A stretch of 64,000 nucleotides of DNA from the NCBI GenBank assembly GCA_022496185.1, contig WTXG01000183.1, positions 1-64,000 of the forward strand, in the 5' to 3' direction. Each line of letters starts with the position of its first letter. Within the stretch, counting starts at the first letter, position 1. Below the pieces are notes generated by a model. The model worked only from the letters and a program-made list of their open reading frames with translations. It made no database searches and was not told the DNA's origin. The translations under genes were made by a program, and so were the position numbers. The stretch is from Multifurca ochricompacta (taxonomy: Eukaryota > Basidiomycota > Agaricomycetes > Russulales > Russulaceae). Positions 10,538 to 21,900 of this stretch are shown piece by piece.

Positions 10538-11137
10538 TGTTACAACCTCTGCCAAGTAACCCCATTTTCTTCACCCTTCCCAATGAGAACCCCTCCTTAC
10601 CACCTACTCTACACTTCCTGATCACATCTCCATCCTGGGACCCATCACATGCCCTCCTCCCATCCCTGTGACCTGCTTTGTATCTGTTGACTTGATGTTT
10701 ATCCATGTTTACTTCTTTATCTCTTTATCTCTTTATCTCCTTATCTTTACAACCAGACACTTACTTAATCCCCTATCAGAAGCCAGGCTTTACACCATCC
10801 ACTTTTGTATATTCAGGCCCACCTGACTCCACTATCTTATCTATAGATGCCCACTCAATTACATATATATAAGTCCACTGTAACTACCTTGTAGACTTGA
10901 GACTCAACTTATTGAATACATTGGTGTTTGTCTTCTGGACAGTCCCCTTTGAACCTCAACTTAGTTGTCTCAGTGCTTTCAAAGCACTCCTCCACTCAAC
11001 ATTGTCTTAGGGAAGCATCCTTTTGACTTTGACTCATCCCACATAAACTCCAAGAAGTCCTATTGACTTCTTATCTGAAACTCACAAACAAACACTGTCA
11101 CACATGTCATGTGGAACATCCCACACCAGACATAACA
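10538..11137 (+). repeat. Gypsy-C 5' LTR (LTR2)
   Basis: It pairs with 38276-38867. It holds a short CTTTATCT repeat (about 10711-10745), a TATA box (ACATATATATAAG, 10861-10873) and the inferred RNA start GAGACTCAACTT at 10909-10920. Confidence 0.95.
10861..10920 (+). promoter_or_regulatory. Gypsy-C promoter and self-primer sequence
   Basis: The TATA box lies about 45 bases upstream of GAGACTCAACTT (10909-10920). That stretch is perfectly complementary over 12 bases to AAGTTGAGTCTC just inside the LTR (11140-11151). The pairing supports both the start of transcription and self-priming. Confidence 0.7.
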
Positions 11138-11151
11138 TCAAGTTGAGTCTC
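11138..11151 (+). other. Gypsy-C primer-binding site (self-priming type)
   Basis: TCAAGTTGAGTCTC directly follows the 5' LTR. Its last 12 bases are the exact reverse complement of 10909-10920 in the same LTR. It does not begin TGG. Confidence 0.75.
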
Positions 11152-11159
11152 TTCCCATT

Positions 11160-12672
11160 GTGGCTTTGTCCAGCTGCAGTCAGACCTTGTTCAAAGAAGA
11201 GCTCATTGACCGCAGAGATGAGAATAATCTTTCACAACAGACACTTGGCTCTGCTGTCTGGATAAGACTTTGAAACTGAGTTTGGATACTATGTCTATCA
11301 TGGCAGAGGATACCAGCTGGTAGAATATGATGATGAGAAAAGAGTTTGGTATCATATCCAATACTTGGAATGACGACACTCTTGGGTTACTACAGGACCT
11401 GCTCCACCAGAATTTGGATTAGGACCATGGAGGGAGAATCCACCTGCCATTATTACTGACTCCGAAGAAGAGTACATAGAACAAGAACAGAGCAACAATG
11501 CACCGGTATTAGCTGTGGCTACCCAGGTTGCACCAGAGATTGCTACAATCAGAGCCCCTGCATTAGCAACTCCCCAGATATCCATACAATCCACCAACAC
11601 CATCCACCCTATCACCATGTCTACAATTGCTGCACAGCTTCCTGACCCCACCCCCAACCCTCTGCCTCCACCTACCATAACTGCCCCAAACATCCCACCT
11701 CCATCAGGACAGCTCTCAGGAGTATTGCCCCAGACATTCATGGGAGATTGCTCCCAAAGCAAGAAGTTCATTCTGGAATTTACCACCTTCCAGAATTTCA
11801 ACCATGATGTCCTGCAAATCATCAACCCATTCCAATGAGCCAACCTCTTCCTATCACTCATTAGAGGGGAAGCCATAGATGACTGGACAATGGAGCAACT
11901 AGAGTGGCTGAATGACCAAGTGGCAGCTGGATGATGAACTACGAGCCTTGGGCTCTGGGAAACTGTCGCCCAGAGATTTAAAGATGCCTTCACAGATGGA
12001 CAGGCTAAACAGAAAGCTGCAAGAGAACTGAAAACATTGAAAATGGAGAGAGGAGACTTGGATGCATATGTTGCCAAGTTCCGTAGCCTAGCCAATCAAG
12101 CTGGGTATGACACGGATGAAGAGGCTACACTGGACCTCTTCTTGCAAGGACTTCCCAATCCCCTGGTAAAGAACATAATCCAGTTCCATCACCCACATAC
12201 TTGGGAGGCCTGGGTGGATGCTGCACATCAGCAGCAACAAGACTACCTCAACTTCCAGACAAGGTTTGGAGTCAACACAAAAAAGGGGAAGACAAGGGAC
12301 CAATGGAAGGCAGCCTTTGGAGTAAAACCGCCAGGGCACACCTCGACAAGGGATCCAAATGCCATGGACACTTTGGCCAACAGAACCTGTGTCTGGGCTA
12401 CCCTGATGGAAGATGAGTGACAGACCCTCATGAAAGAAGGGAGGTGTTTCCGCTGTAAAGCACAAGGGCACATGTCCCAAGATTGCCCAAAGAAGGGAGT
12501 GCGTGTAGCCAAAGCCACAACCACCTCCACCCCAGTCTCTAATAACCTGCCCTCAATTGACAAGCGCACCAAGGAGGAAAAGGCCCATGATATATGGGCA
12601 AACATGATGAAGGAAAGTGAAGAAGTATGTGCCATTCTGGTAGAGAAGGCATTTGCAAAGAAGGATTTTTGA
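11160..12672 (+). pseudogene. Gypsy-C gag
   Basis: The leader (YQLVEYDDEKRVWYH), a Pro-rich linker and the core (SQSKKFILEFTTFQNFNHD, then WTMEQLEWLNDQ and LKTLKMERGDLDAYVAKF) match Gypsy-A gag. The zinc knuckle is CFRCKAQGHMSQDC at about 12450-12491. TGA codons near 11370, 11836, 11932-11937 and 12418 and at least one indel break the frame. It ends at the shared T5 stop context (T5 at 12666-12670, TGA at 12670-12672). The first in-frame ATG comes late; a GTG stands at 11160 where the leader opens. Confidence 0.87.
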
Positions 12673-14477
12673 CTGGCTCAACCCCATCAGCCTGGGCAAG
12701 AGCACTACATGTAACCTCTGTGTACACTAGTCGGTTCAAATCATTAAAAATACCAGTTCATTTTGAAACCACACAAAAAACGGCCGACTGAGACATTTTG
12801 GTGGACTCTGGAGCCACCAATAACTTCATCAGCCAGCAACTTGTAAAAGTCCTGGGATTAGGGACACTCACACTCCCTCACAAGAAAAACATTTGGAACA
12901 TAGATGGTACAGCCAATAAAGTGGGGAAAATCACACATTGTACCGACCTAAGCATACAGGTTGGTGAAAGTACCAAAACAATCTGCTTCCTCATCACTGA
13001 CCTTGGTACTGAGGATCTCATCCTGGGATATCCATGGTGTGCAGCCTTTGAACCAAAAATAAACTGGACAGACACAACCATGGACAAAGAGTTCTACCCT
13101 GTCATCATTACATCTTTGGGATATGACTATGCAGTACAACATCCTGCCATCTGGGCCATTGTTATGGGAGAAAAAACTATGTGGGAAGACCTAGAACCTA
13201 GTGATCAAGTATACTGCTACACAACAAAGGCCTCTGAATTGGCACAGAAGGTGTTGGAGGGACAGGAAGGCAAAACCTTTGAAAATACCATCCCCAGAGA
13301 GTACCATCATCACCATAAGGTATTCTCTGAAGAGGAGTCTCAGCGATTCCCACCTTCATGACCCTGGGATCATGCCATTGACTTTGTACTGGATGCACCC
13401 CCTGCCATTGACTGTAAAATCTACCCACTATCACCAAAAGAGCAGGAGGTGTTGACTGCCTTCCTGGAGGAACACCTGGCCAAAGGATATATCTGCCCAT
13501 CCAAGTCACCCTATGTGTCACCCTTCTTCTTCATCAAAAAGAAGGATGGCAAACTACGCCCAGTACAGGATTACAGGAGAATCAATGCTTACACCATTCA
13601 AAATGCCTACCCCCTTCTGCTTATACCAGAACTTATTGAGGCAATGAGAGACAAAGTGTTGTTCTCCAAGATGGACATCCACTGGGGGTACAACAATATA
13701 TGCATTCATGAAGGAGATCAGGGAAAAGCTGTGTTCAAAACTAATCAAGGACTCTTTGAACCCAATGTCATGTTCTTTGGGTTGACCAACTCCCCAGCAA
13801 TGTTCCAAGCAATGATGAACCATATATTCTGGGACCTCATACTGACTGGAGAAGTGGTTGTCTACATGGATGACATTTTGGTTGCTACCAGAGATGATCT
13901 CCCTCATCATCATACCTGCATCCATCAGGTTCTGGATATTCTATATGACCATGACCTCTACTTAAAACTGGCAAAATGCTCCTTTGAACAAAAAAGCATT
14001 GAGTACCTAGGAGTTATACTTGAAGGAGGGCATGTATGCATGGATCCAGTCAAAGTGCAGGGGATCAGAGAATGGCCAATGCCCACATGTGTCAAGGATG
14101 TTAGATCCTTCATTGGATTCTGTAACTTTTACTGGCATTTTGTCAAAGGCTTCTCTGGAATTGCTCGCCCACTGAACGATCTCTTGAAAAAGGACATACC
14201 ATGGCACTGGGATACACCCCAACAAGAAGCATTCGAACAGATCAGAGACATTGTAGGAGCAGAACCAGTGCTCATCCAACCTGATCTAAACCAACCCTTT
14301 GAGTTGGAGGTAGATGCCTCCCACTTTGCAAATGGAGCCATACTGTACCAGCAAGATACTGCCCAAGTTCTACACCCAGTGGCATACTATTCCAAAACCT
14401 TCTCCCTGGCTGAACAAAATTATGACATCTGGGATAGAGAACTGCTCACCATAGTCAAAGCGTTACAACACTGGTGA
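12662..14477 (+). pseudogene. Gypsy-C protease, reverse transcriptase, RNase H start
   Basis: In the -1 frame the sense runs GFLTGSTPSAWARALHVTS into protease (LVDSGATNNF, about 12800-12830, after a TGA at 12788-12790) and LGYPWCAAF. A TGA near 13360 separates it from an open 342-codon frame (13449-14477). That frame carries RT blocks [30 protein letters not shown] and YMDDILVA (about 13864-13887), then RNase H starting ELEVDASHFANGAILYQ. It ends at a TGA in QHW-PYLAG. The RT catalytic box is intact. Confidence 0.9.
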
Positions 14478-16046
14478 CCCTACCTAGCTGGTGCCCCTCA
14501 CAAAACCATTATTCACACTGACCATTCCAACCTATTGTACTGGAAGGAACCCCATAAAATCAGCCAACATGTGGCATGAGAAGTTCTGGAGCTAGAAGAA
14601 TACAACTTCACTCTGAAACACATCACAGGAAGCCATAATGCATGAGCGGATGCATTGTCACGAAGACCAGACATGCATACCAGAGAGGATGATAATAATA
14701 ACATTACTGTCCTCCCGGAAGAAGTGTTCACAAGGACTGCTGTCATCAGCCTCCACAACATGGACTTGTGGGCACAAGTCTCACAAAACATGAACCAAGG
14801 CTTTGTCAGTCTTGGGCCGATGCACACAATTTGAAGGAGATTAACAGCCTGTGGTGGAAAGATGGCAATTGTCTCATTGTCACCAGTGGCGACAACATTA
14901 AGAGGGGGGTGATCCATTTTCACCATGACCTCCCCTCTGCCGGCCACCCAGGTATTGCCAACACCTACACCCTCACCAAATGAGATTACTGGTGGCCCAA
15001 CATGAAAAAGGATGTTGAAAACTATGTGAAAGGATGTGCTGCATGTCAGGCAAACAAGGTCAACACACACCCAAAAGTCCCACCAATACATCCCATCACG
15101 CCCATTGCATTGACTCCATTCCAGACCATTGCCATGGATTTCATAGTCAAACTTCCTGAGTCACAAGGATTCGACTCCATCCTCATGATCACCAACCATG
15201 ACTGCTCAAAGGCAGCCCTCTTTATACCCTGCAAAGAAACCATTACAGCCAAAGGAGTGGCAAAGCTGTATCTTGATCATGTCTACCACCACTATGGACT
15301 TCCCCAGAAGGTCATCTCTGATTGAGACACTTGGTTTACATTGACATTTGCATGAGCCCTATGCAAAACATTAAATATCACACAGAACATATCCACAGCA
15401 TATCACCCACAAACCAATGGACAGTCAGAACAGACCAACCAATGGTTAGAACAGTATCTGTGATTCTGGTGTAATGGACGACAAGACAACTGGGCCCAGT
15501 GGCTCTCAACAGCAGAGTTTGCTCATAACTCCTGGCCCAGTGGGATGACAAAAGCCACTCCCTTCTCACTTATCATGGGTTGGACCCCATGAACCACATG
15601 GGTAGATAAGCCCACCAACATACCATTGGTGGCCCAATGAGTTGACCAATGGAAGGAGCTATGACAATCAGCCAATGAGAATCTGCTGAAGGTGCAAAAG
15701 CTCTTATCTGCACAGCCTAGCAAGTTCACACCTTATCAGACCAAGGACTGGGTCTGGCTCAAAGGCCAAAACATTCACACATCACACCCCACTGCCAAGT
15801 TAGCACCCCAATGTCATGGACCCTTCCAGATCAAAAGGAAGCTGTCAGAAATTTTGTACAAACTCAAACTCCCTGAGAAATGGAAGATTCACCCAGTCTT
15901 CCACACCCAGCTGCTGACTCCATACAAGTAAACCTCCATTCATGGAGAAAACTTCCCAAGGCCACCACCTGATCTCATTGACAGAGAAGCGGAGTGGGAA
16001 GTGGATCACATTCTAGATTCATCCCAATGAGGCCAAGGGTGCAAGC
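14478..16046 (+). pseudogene. Gypsy-C RNase H end and integrase
   Basis: The sense continues from PYLAGAPHKTI through LLYWKEPHK, the integrase zinc domain (HFHHDLPSAGHPGIAN ... GCAACQANK) and the DDE core (AMDFIVKLPE, then VISD-DTW, then [15 protein letters not shown]). A cluster of TGA codons (about 14575, 14642, 14980, 15322, 15462, 15589, 15638, 15661, 15928 and 16027) disables it. It is cut at the start of the chromodomain ('GCKL') by Copia-I with the duplication CAAGC and resumes at 22286. Confidence 0.85.
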
Positions 16047-16431
16047 TGATAAACAGGCATGTGTGCGCAGTGATACTGACTGTTGGATGTTAGCGTGTGA
16101 GGCTATAAGACAAGTTAGCTTCAGAGGTGAAGTAAACTCTGAAGTGTAAGGGAAGAAAAAGACCTCCTTATATAGCCGCAAGGAATGGTCTGTGCGCAAT
16201 GGAATGCGCTAGAATGTACTACTGAGGGACAAAGGCCATTGGCCAGTGAGATATCACATGCTACACAGGATTACTAAGGTACATCAGTCAGCTGCTGCGC
16301 ATTGCGAGAAAGAAAGTAATAATGATATAGTAAAAAGTCCGAAACTCCGAATCTATATCTAATCTAATCTTGCACTGCTTAGACCCTAACCTAGATGCCT
16401 GAAGCACCTCAAGACACATGCCGTGTCAACA
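16047..16431 (-). repeat. Copia-I 3' LTR (LTR8)
   Basis: It pairs with 21901-22285. On the minus strand it starts TGTTGACACGG after a purine tract (ATGGAGGGA). Inside, CTTCAGAG and CTCTGAAG (16119-16126 and 16137-16144) form a short hairpin that is also present in the diverged relative LTR8b. Confidence 0.95.
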
Positions 16432-16639
16432 TCCCTCCATGATTAAGGCATCAGGTCAAAATGAGTTAAATGAGCACATTGCCAATTAAGAGGCGTGAGA
16501 GTGAGTCAACAAGAGGAGAGGAGTGATCTGAAGTGTATTATGCAAACTGAAACGCGTTCTGTTGCACACTTCTCATGTCACATTCGAGGTCAAGAATGTG
16601 CACACACTTCTTGTGTCACTCTCAAGGTCGAGAATATAC

Positions 16640-18343
16640 TCATATAAGCCCAAGTCTAGTAACCATGTCTTCATGTGACACTCTTGGTAGAGACTTTGTG
16701 AAGCCATCTGCCAGCATTTCACCAGTGGGAGTTCGCACTAAATCTATTAGATGCGATTCTACATACTCCCTGATTGCATGGTACTTTATTGGTATGTGTT
16801 TTGACTGCCTTCCTGTGACAGGGTTTAATGCCAAGTCTACAGCACCCTTATTGTCACAATGGAGTTGTATGGGTGAAGTGACTTCGTATCCCAATTCCTC
16901 CATAAACGTCCTATACCACGCAGCCTGATTGGAAGCCTCAGCTAGGCTCATATATTCAGCTTCTGTGGTGGACTGTGCTACAGTCTTTTGCTTTCTAGAG
17001 CACCAGGATATGGCTCCATTTGCAAGTTTAAAGACATAGCCTGAAGTAGAGTGGCAGTCCTCCTGATCTCCCCATGAGGAATCTGCAAAGCCATGAAGAC
17101 CACTCTCTTCATTCCCTCCAGAATATCGCACCCTGTAGTTCATAGTAGCGTTAAGGTACTTTAGAACATACTTTGCTAGGCGCAGATGATGTTGTGAAGG
17201 ATTGGAAGCGTATTGACTAAGGTGCGCAACAGCAAAGCTAATATCGGGTCTGCTTCCAATCTGCACCCATAGCAGTGACCCCATTAGCTGTTGATACTTC
17301 TTTATCTCTGAAATAGATGCCTGGCCTTCAAACTTGACCAGATGTGCATCCGCGCCAGCTGGTAGGGGAGTGTATACTGGATTGGAATCCCTCATCCCAA
17401 ACTTCTCAAGAATAGACAAAACATAAGCTGCCTGATCAATTTCCAGCGTCTTGTTAGGACAATCTCTGGTGATGTTAACACCGAGATATGACTGGATTTC
17501 TCCCAGGTCAGTCATCTCATATCGGCTAGATAGAGATTCCTTCAGCCATGTTATCTTATCTTTTGAAGATCCAAGTATAGTGATGTCATCAACATAAAGA
17601 ATGACGAAAAGTGAATCATCCCCCCCATGGTGATGATACACATATACTCCTGCATCAGAGTACGTCTGAGTGAAGCCCAGTTCATTTAAAACCGCATGAA
17701 ACTGAAGATTCCATGCTCGGGAGGCTTGTTTGAGGCCATATAAAGCTTTTTGTAGCCTACAAACTTTGGACTCTTGTCCAGCAATGATGAAACCAACAGG
17801 TTGCTCCATATAAATCTCCTCATCCAGATCGCCATGAAGGAATGCCAATTTGACATCCATCTGGTGGATTTCCCAATCTTCTAGCGCAGCTAACGCTAGT
17901 AATAAACGAAGTGATTCAAATCTGGTGACTGGGGAGAATGTTTCATCAAAGTCCACTCCTTCTATTTGAGTGAAACCTTTTGCCACAAGTCTAGCATGAA
18001 ACCATCCATCTGGTTTCAACTTAAAAACCCATTTTGACTTGACAGCCTTTCTTCCTTCAGGAAGATCCTCAAGGCGCCACACATTTAACTTTTGTAAGGC
18101 ATCCATTTCATATTGACATGCCTCAAGCCATTCAGCAGCATTATCAGACTGCATTGCCTCCTGAAAGGTCAGGGGGTCTCTATAAGAGACACCGGCGGCA
18201 TTCAGCAGCTCCATGGTCCCAAGTCTGGATGAACCTTGCATAAACTCTGCATTATCCTCATTGTAAAAGCGAGGATTCAGACGACGTGAACGTTTTGGCA
18301 TAACAATATCAAGATCTAAATCTTCTTGTATAGCCACAGACTG
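16640..18343 (-). CDS. Copia-I reverse transcriptase and RNase H
   Basis: This open frame follows a TGA (18344-18346) that separates it from the integrase frame without changing phase. RT starts around EAMQSDNAAEWLEACQYEMD, has KLKPDGWFHARLVAKGFTQ, DVKLAFLHGDLDEEIYMEQP and the Copia catalytic YVDDITIL (about 17580-17605). RNase H carries GFADSSWGDQEDCHSTSGY, the TEAEYMSLAEA motif and the terminal HCDNKGAVDLA ... HIPIKYHAIREYV segment. It copies element RNA and removes the template. All catalytic boxes I can check look intact. The minus-strand N-terminus begins right after the TGA; a CGA-to-TGA change would explain the split. Confidence 0.92.
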   Translation of the reverse strand, partial: QSVAIQEDLDLDIVMPKRSRRLNPRFYNEDNAEFMQGSSRLGTMELLNAAGVSYRDPLTFQEAMQSDNAAEWLEACQYEMDALQKLNVWRLEDLPEGRKAVKSKWVFKLKPDGWFHARLVAKGFTQIEGVDFDETFSPVTRFESLRLLLALAALEDWEIHQMDVKLAFLHGDLDEEIYMEQPVGFIIAGQESKVCRLQKALYGLKQASRAWNLQFHAVLNELGFTQTYSDAGVYVYHHHGGDDSLFVILYVDDITILGSSKDKITWLKESLSSRYEMTDLGEIQSYLGVNITRDCPNKTLEIDQAAYVLSILEKFGMRDSNPVYTPLPAGADAHLVKFEGQASISEIKKYQQLMGSLLWVQIGSRPDISFAVAHLSQYASNPSQHHLRLAKYVLKYLNATMNYRVRYSGGNEESGLHGFADSSWGDQEDCHSTSGYVFKLANGAISWCSRKQKTVAQSTTEAEYMSLAEASNQAAWYRTFMEELGYEVTSPIQLHCDNKGAVDLALNPVTGRQSKHIPIKYHAIREYVESHLIDLVRTPTGEMLADGFTKSLPRVSHEDMVTRLGLI

Positions 18344-20980
18344 TCATTCAGAGCGTGGACTTTCCCTAGTAAAAACTGGTTGGGAAAGTTTGCCTCTAGC
18401 CTTCTTTGTTGACTTTCTAATGGCACGAGTTCTGGTGGGGAGCTGGGAGGGTTCCATTATTTGGGACGGTGGTGTCTGATATATGGTGTCTGTGTGTGTG
18501 TCTACTTCATTGTCGGGTGTGGTAGGCTCAGGATTTATTTGAGGAGGCTCCACTACCTCCTGTTCCTCAACCTTGGTATCCTTATACACAGGATCCTGAG
18601 GAACTGTGGCTATTGCTGGTGAGGGCTGGACAGACCCTCCTTCTACAGGAACAGCTTGTTCCTTTCCTTTATCCCTGTTGTCTGCTAAAGAGTGGGATGG
18701 GAAGGACTCTTCATTAAACGTCACATCTCTGGATGAAACAAAGGACCAGGTATGTCTATCCCATAGAGTGTAGCCTTTGCTATTTGGCTCATACCCCACA
18801 AAGACAGCTTTTTTGGCTTTAGGATCCAATTTCTGCTGCTTGTTTTCCAGAACATGATAATATGCTTCGCAGCCGAAGACTTTAAAATAAGAGACATCTG
18901 GTATGTCCCCAACCAGAAGCTCTAGCGGTGTCCTCCACTTGTTAGAACGGATGGGAGTTCTGTTATATATGTGACATGCTGTAGAGACAGCGCACTCCCA
19001 AAAGCCAAGAGAAAGCCCAGCATGATGAAGCATGCTAGTGGCTTTTTCCATTATGGTTCTGTTGAACCTTTCAGCTCTTCCATTCTGTTGTGGGGAATAT
19101 GGCATCGTAAGTTTATGCTCTATGCCTGCCTCACTTAGCAAGGACTTCAGCTCATTATTTACATATTCACCACCACAGTCTGTGTGTAAGGTCTTTATTT
19201 TATTGTTTGTTTTATTTTCTAGGAATGCCTTAACATTTGCAAAGACCGATTTGAAGTAGTGTTTTGCCTTCATAGGAACAACTATAGCACTCCGGCTAAA
19301 GTCATCTATGAAAGTGGCAAAGTATAAATGCCCTTGTATTGAGGTACATTGGAGTGGACCAACTAGATCACTATGTATGACCTCCAAGGGTGCTGAAGCC
19401 TGCTTATGAGAGGGAGGGAAAGGAAGGCAATGGGATTTTCCCATTTCGCAGCCATGACAAGGCTTTACTTCCTCTTGGCTATTTTTTAAACTGAGACCTT
19501 TTACGGCCTCAGGAGCATATCTCTTTAGGGCTTGTTTAGACATATGACCCATTCTGAGATGCCAGGTATCAAGGCTGGTTGATGCAGTATTCAGGGCAGT
19601 GGTTGGTTTATCCACTATTGTCCCTTGGATCCAGTATAGATCCCCAGCCTTAATTCCTTCCACTATTCTTTGTCCTTTATACTCTATTGCGACATTATAT
19701 TGATCAAATAAGACCATACCACCTCTGTTGGTGATATGACTTGTAGACAAGATGCGATTTCCTGCCAATGGCATGTAGAAGACATTGTTAAGTTCCAATA
19801 TATAATTTTTATTGGTCCTTATATGGACGCTTCCTACTCCTTCTATTGGGACCACGGTTCCATCTGCCACTGTAACAGTGTGTCCTGAATGAGGCAGATA
19901 TTCATAGAAATCTGACTGAAAGGGTGTGAAGTGGGTGGTGGCACCGCTATCCATCATCCAGGCAAATCCATCATCTTGGAAGGTTTCTTCAGTCGTATTC
20001 AAGGTATAAAGTTTAATGTGAGGTGTCTCATGCACCTCCTGTATTCTTCCACTACCATTAACTATTGTAGCTACTTGGTGGGAAGATGATGGTACACTGG
20101 CGCCTTGCGCCTTCCTCTGGTTGCCCTTTTTACCAGCAGCGGCATTCTGCCGATCCTGTTTCCTCTGCCGACATTCATTTGCCTTGTGGCCTGGCTTCTG
20201 GCAGTAGAAGCAGGTGACATCATTGGACGATGATGCACCTGCAGGTTGTGGTGTGATAAATTGTACTTTTTTGTTTTTATTTTTGTTGACATGGGCTGCC
20301 TTGTTAAGGGCAGCCCCAACACCACTTCCTGCGGGGCCGGCAAGTCGGCTTTCCTCATTTAGGAACCTCTGAATGAGGTCCTGAGGGGAAAGGCGTTCAG
20401 GAGGACCTGAAGCCAGGATTGAGCCAGCAATGGCACTGTATGATGGGGGAAGGGACTGGAGCAAAATAAAGCTCATCTGGAGGTCAGAGACCTCCATCCC
20501 ATTCTCCTTCAGGGTATTTCTTGCATCTAGCACACGCTGCAATTGGGGTCTGAATTGTTTGCCTTCCTCTAAACGGAAGGACGAAACTGAGCACCACAAA
20601 TTGTAGGTGGCCATGCTACCCACAGTGCCATACAAGGACTCCAGCTGCTCATACTTTGAGCAGCTGACGGATACTTCCTATCAGAGGCAACCTGAGAATA
20701 AACTTCACTGGTGACGACCAGCACAGTAAACCCATCAATACTTCTTCAACCCTATTCCACTCCTGGATTATGGGTTCGTCCAGGCGCAAATCTGCCTGGT
20801 ATCCACTTCCTTCTCATCATCCTTCTGGACGGGGGATTGGATATTCAGGCCCATCATGTGTGATGTGCCTTCTCATGCCATTGATCCTCAACAGGGCGGT
20901 AAAAGATACTGACCACTGTGGCCAGTTGGAGCCATCGAGCTTGTGAATTTGAAGGTCGAAGGGAAAATGATGTTAGCCAT
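18344..20980 (-). pseudogene. Copia-I gag, protease and integrase
   Basis: The long open part (about 20635 down to 18344) carries late gag, the zinc knuckle CFYCQKPGHKANEC, protease MMDSGATTHFTPF and GAG-pre-integrase. Integrase follows with H-x3-H (HLRMGHMSKQ), CHGCEMGK and the DDE triad (HSDLVGP, HTDCGGEY, QNGRAERFN). The gag start is best placed at the ATG 20980-20978 (MANIIFPSTFKF). Between there and 20650 the sense jumps among three frames (LDGSNWPQWSVSFTALLRI, then TSEVYSQVASDRKYPSAAQ, then KYEQLESLYGTVGS), so at least three indels are present. The frame ends in a TGA after SPRSE. Confidence 0.88.
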
Positions 20981-21882
20981 TTGAGATGATTTGTAAAATT
21001 TTGATCCTGGTTCCAAGGAGCAGTTAGAACCAGTTGTCCAGGTCTCATTTAAGAGGGCCCATCCAATCTGTGGCACTATGCTTCAGAACTTAAGAAAGTC
21101 CTGCCTCTGATGTGTGACTTCTAAGTAGTATAGTGAAGCTGTCTAACCCCATTCTACAACAGATCCCAGAGCCCATCAGGCGGATACTGTGTAAATAGAA
21201 GGGGAGTCATGTCATGGAGGAGCCAACCGCAAGTTCCACTAGAGACAAAGGGTATAAGCCCTTCCTCTAGTGCTGGTGGTGGAGTCCATGATTAAGCCCT
21301 AGATGTTGGGGCCATGACTGTAGTAGACTATTGGGTTTCCTCTGGTGGGGCGAACCCCCACAAATGGCAGCGAATACTTCTGCCCAGAGACAAAACCTCT
21401 AGCTACTGTGTAAATACTATAGTAGTGTGGCCTACTTGTATCGAGCCCAAGCGTCATGGGAGTGACTACCCATGCCTTGTTCTAGACCCTAAACTCTACC
21501 AGCGGGTGGCTAAACCCGGCTTACGGATCGAGCCAAGCATTGACCAGACCTAAAGCCTCAAGCCTTCTGGGCAAGCGGCCTACTAAACTATCTATGGGAC
21601 GAAGACCCAGCTACAACTATGAACACTATTTACTTAGGGCACACATGAGGAGCTTAAGGTGTTTCACCCACTAAGGGTCCCTCGTCACCTTTGCAAGAAC
21701 CCTTGAGAAAGGGCTAGCCAAACAGATCAAGGTGGGCACATAAAGTGCACCACCTTGTGGACAGTTAAGGGCAAAAAGCGAAAGAGAAGCTCACAAGAAA
21801 AAGTTATTGGGAATGAACTTTTGAAGCTTGTGAGCTTTAAAGTTGTCGGACTGTGATCAAAAGGAGTGCCAGATCAGTAAGA
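20981..21882 (-). other. Copia-I 5' leader
   Basis: About 900 bases lie between the primer site and the gag ATG. I see only short unrelated frames and no recognisable domain. It is GC-richer than the flanking Gypsy-C and keeps CpG sites. An RNA packaging role is possible, but nothing in the sequence proves it. Confidence 0.5.
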
Positions 21883-21900
21883 GCGTCAGGGCCCATAACC
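21883..21900 (-). other. Copia-I primer-binding site matching the initiator-tRNA anticodon arm
   Basis: On the plus strand GAGCGTCAGGGCCCATAACC ends exactly at the LTR edge. GGGCCCATAACC is the anticodon stem-loop sequence of initiator tRNA-Met, with CAT as the anticodon. The element sense strand therefore has GGTTATGGGCCC right after its 5' LTR, as in Drosophila copia and yeast Ty5, which prime from a half-tRNA. It is a primer site rather than a tRNA gene. Confidence 0.8.

Noticed and set aside
10711..10745. CTTTATCT tandem repeat as a separate microsatellite feature
   Set aside because: It is a short internal part of LTR2, also present near 38452-38476, with no independent meaning.
11352..12095. 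247-codon open frame on the minus strand
   Set aside because: Antisense to Gypsy-C gag. CpG decay has removed stops on that strand by chance.
21881..21900. Piece of an initiator tRNA-Met gene
   Set aside because: Only the anticodon arm is present and it abuts the Copia-I LTR exactly, so it is a primer-binding site.
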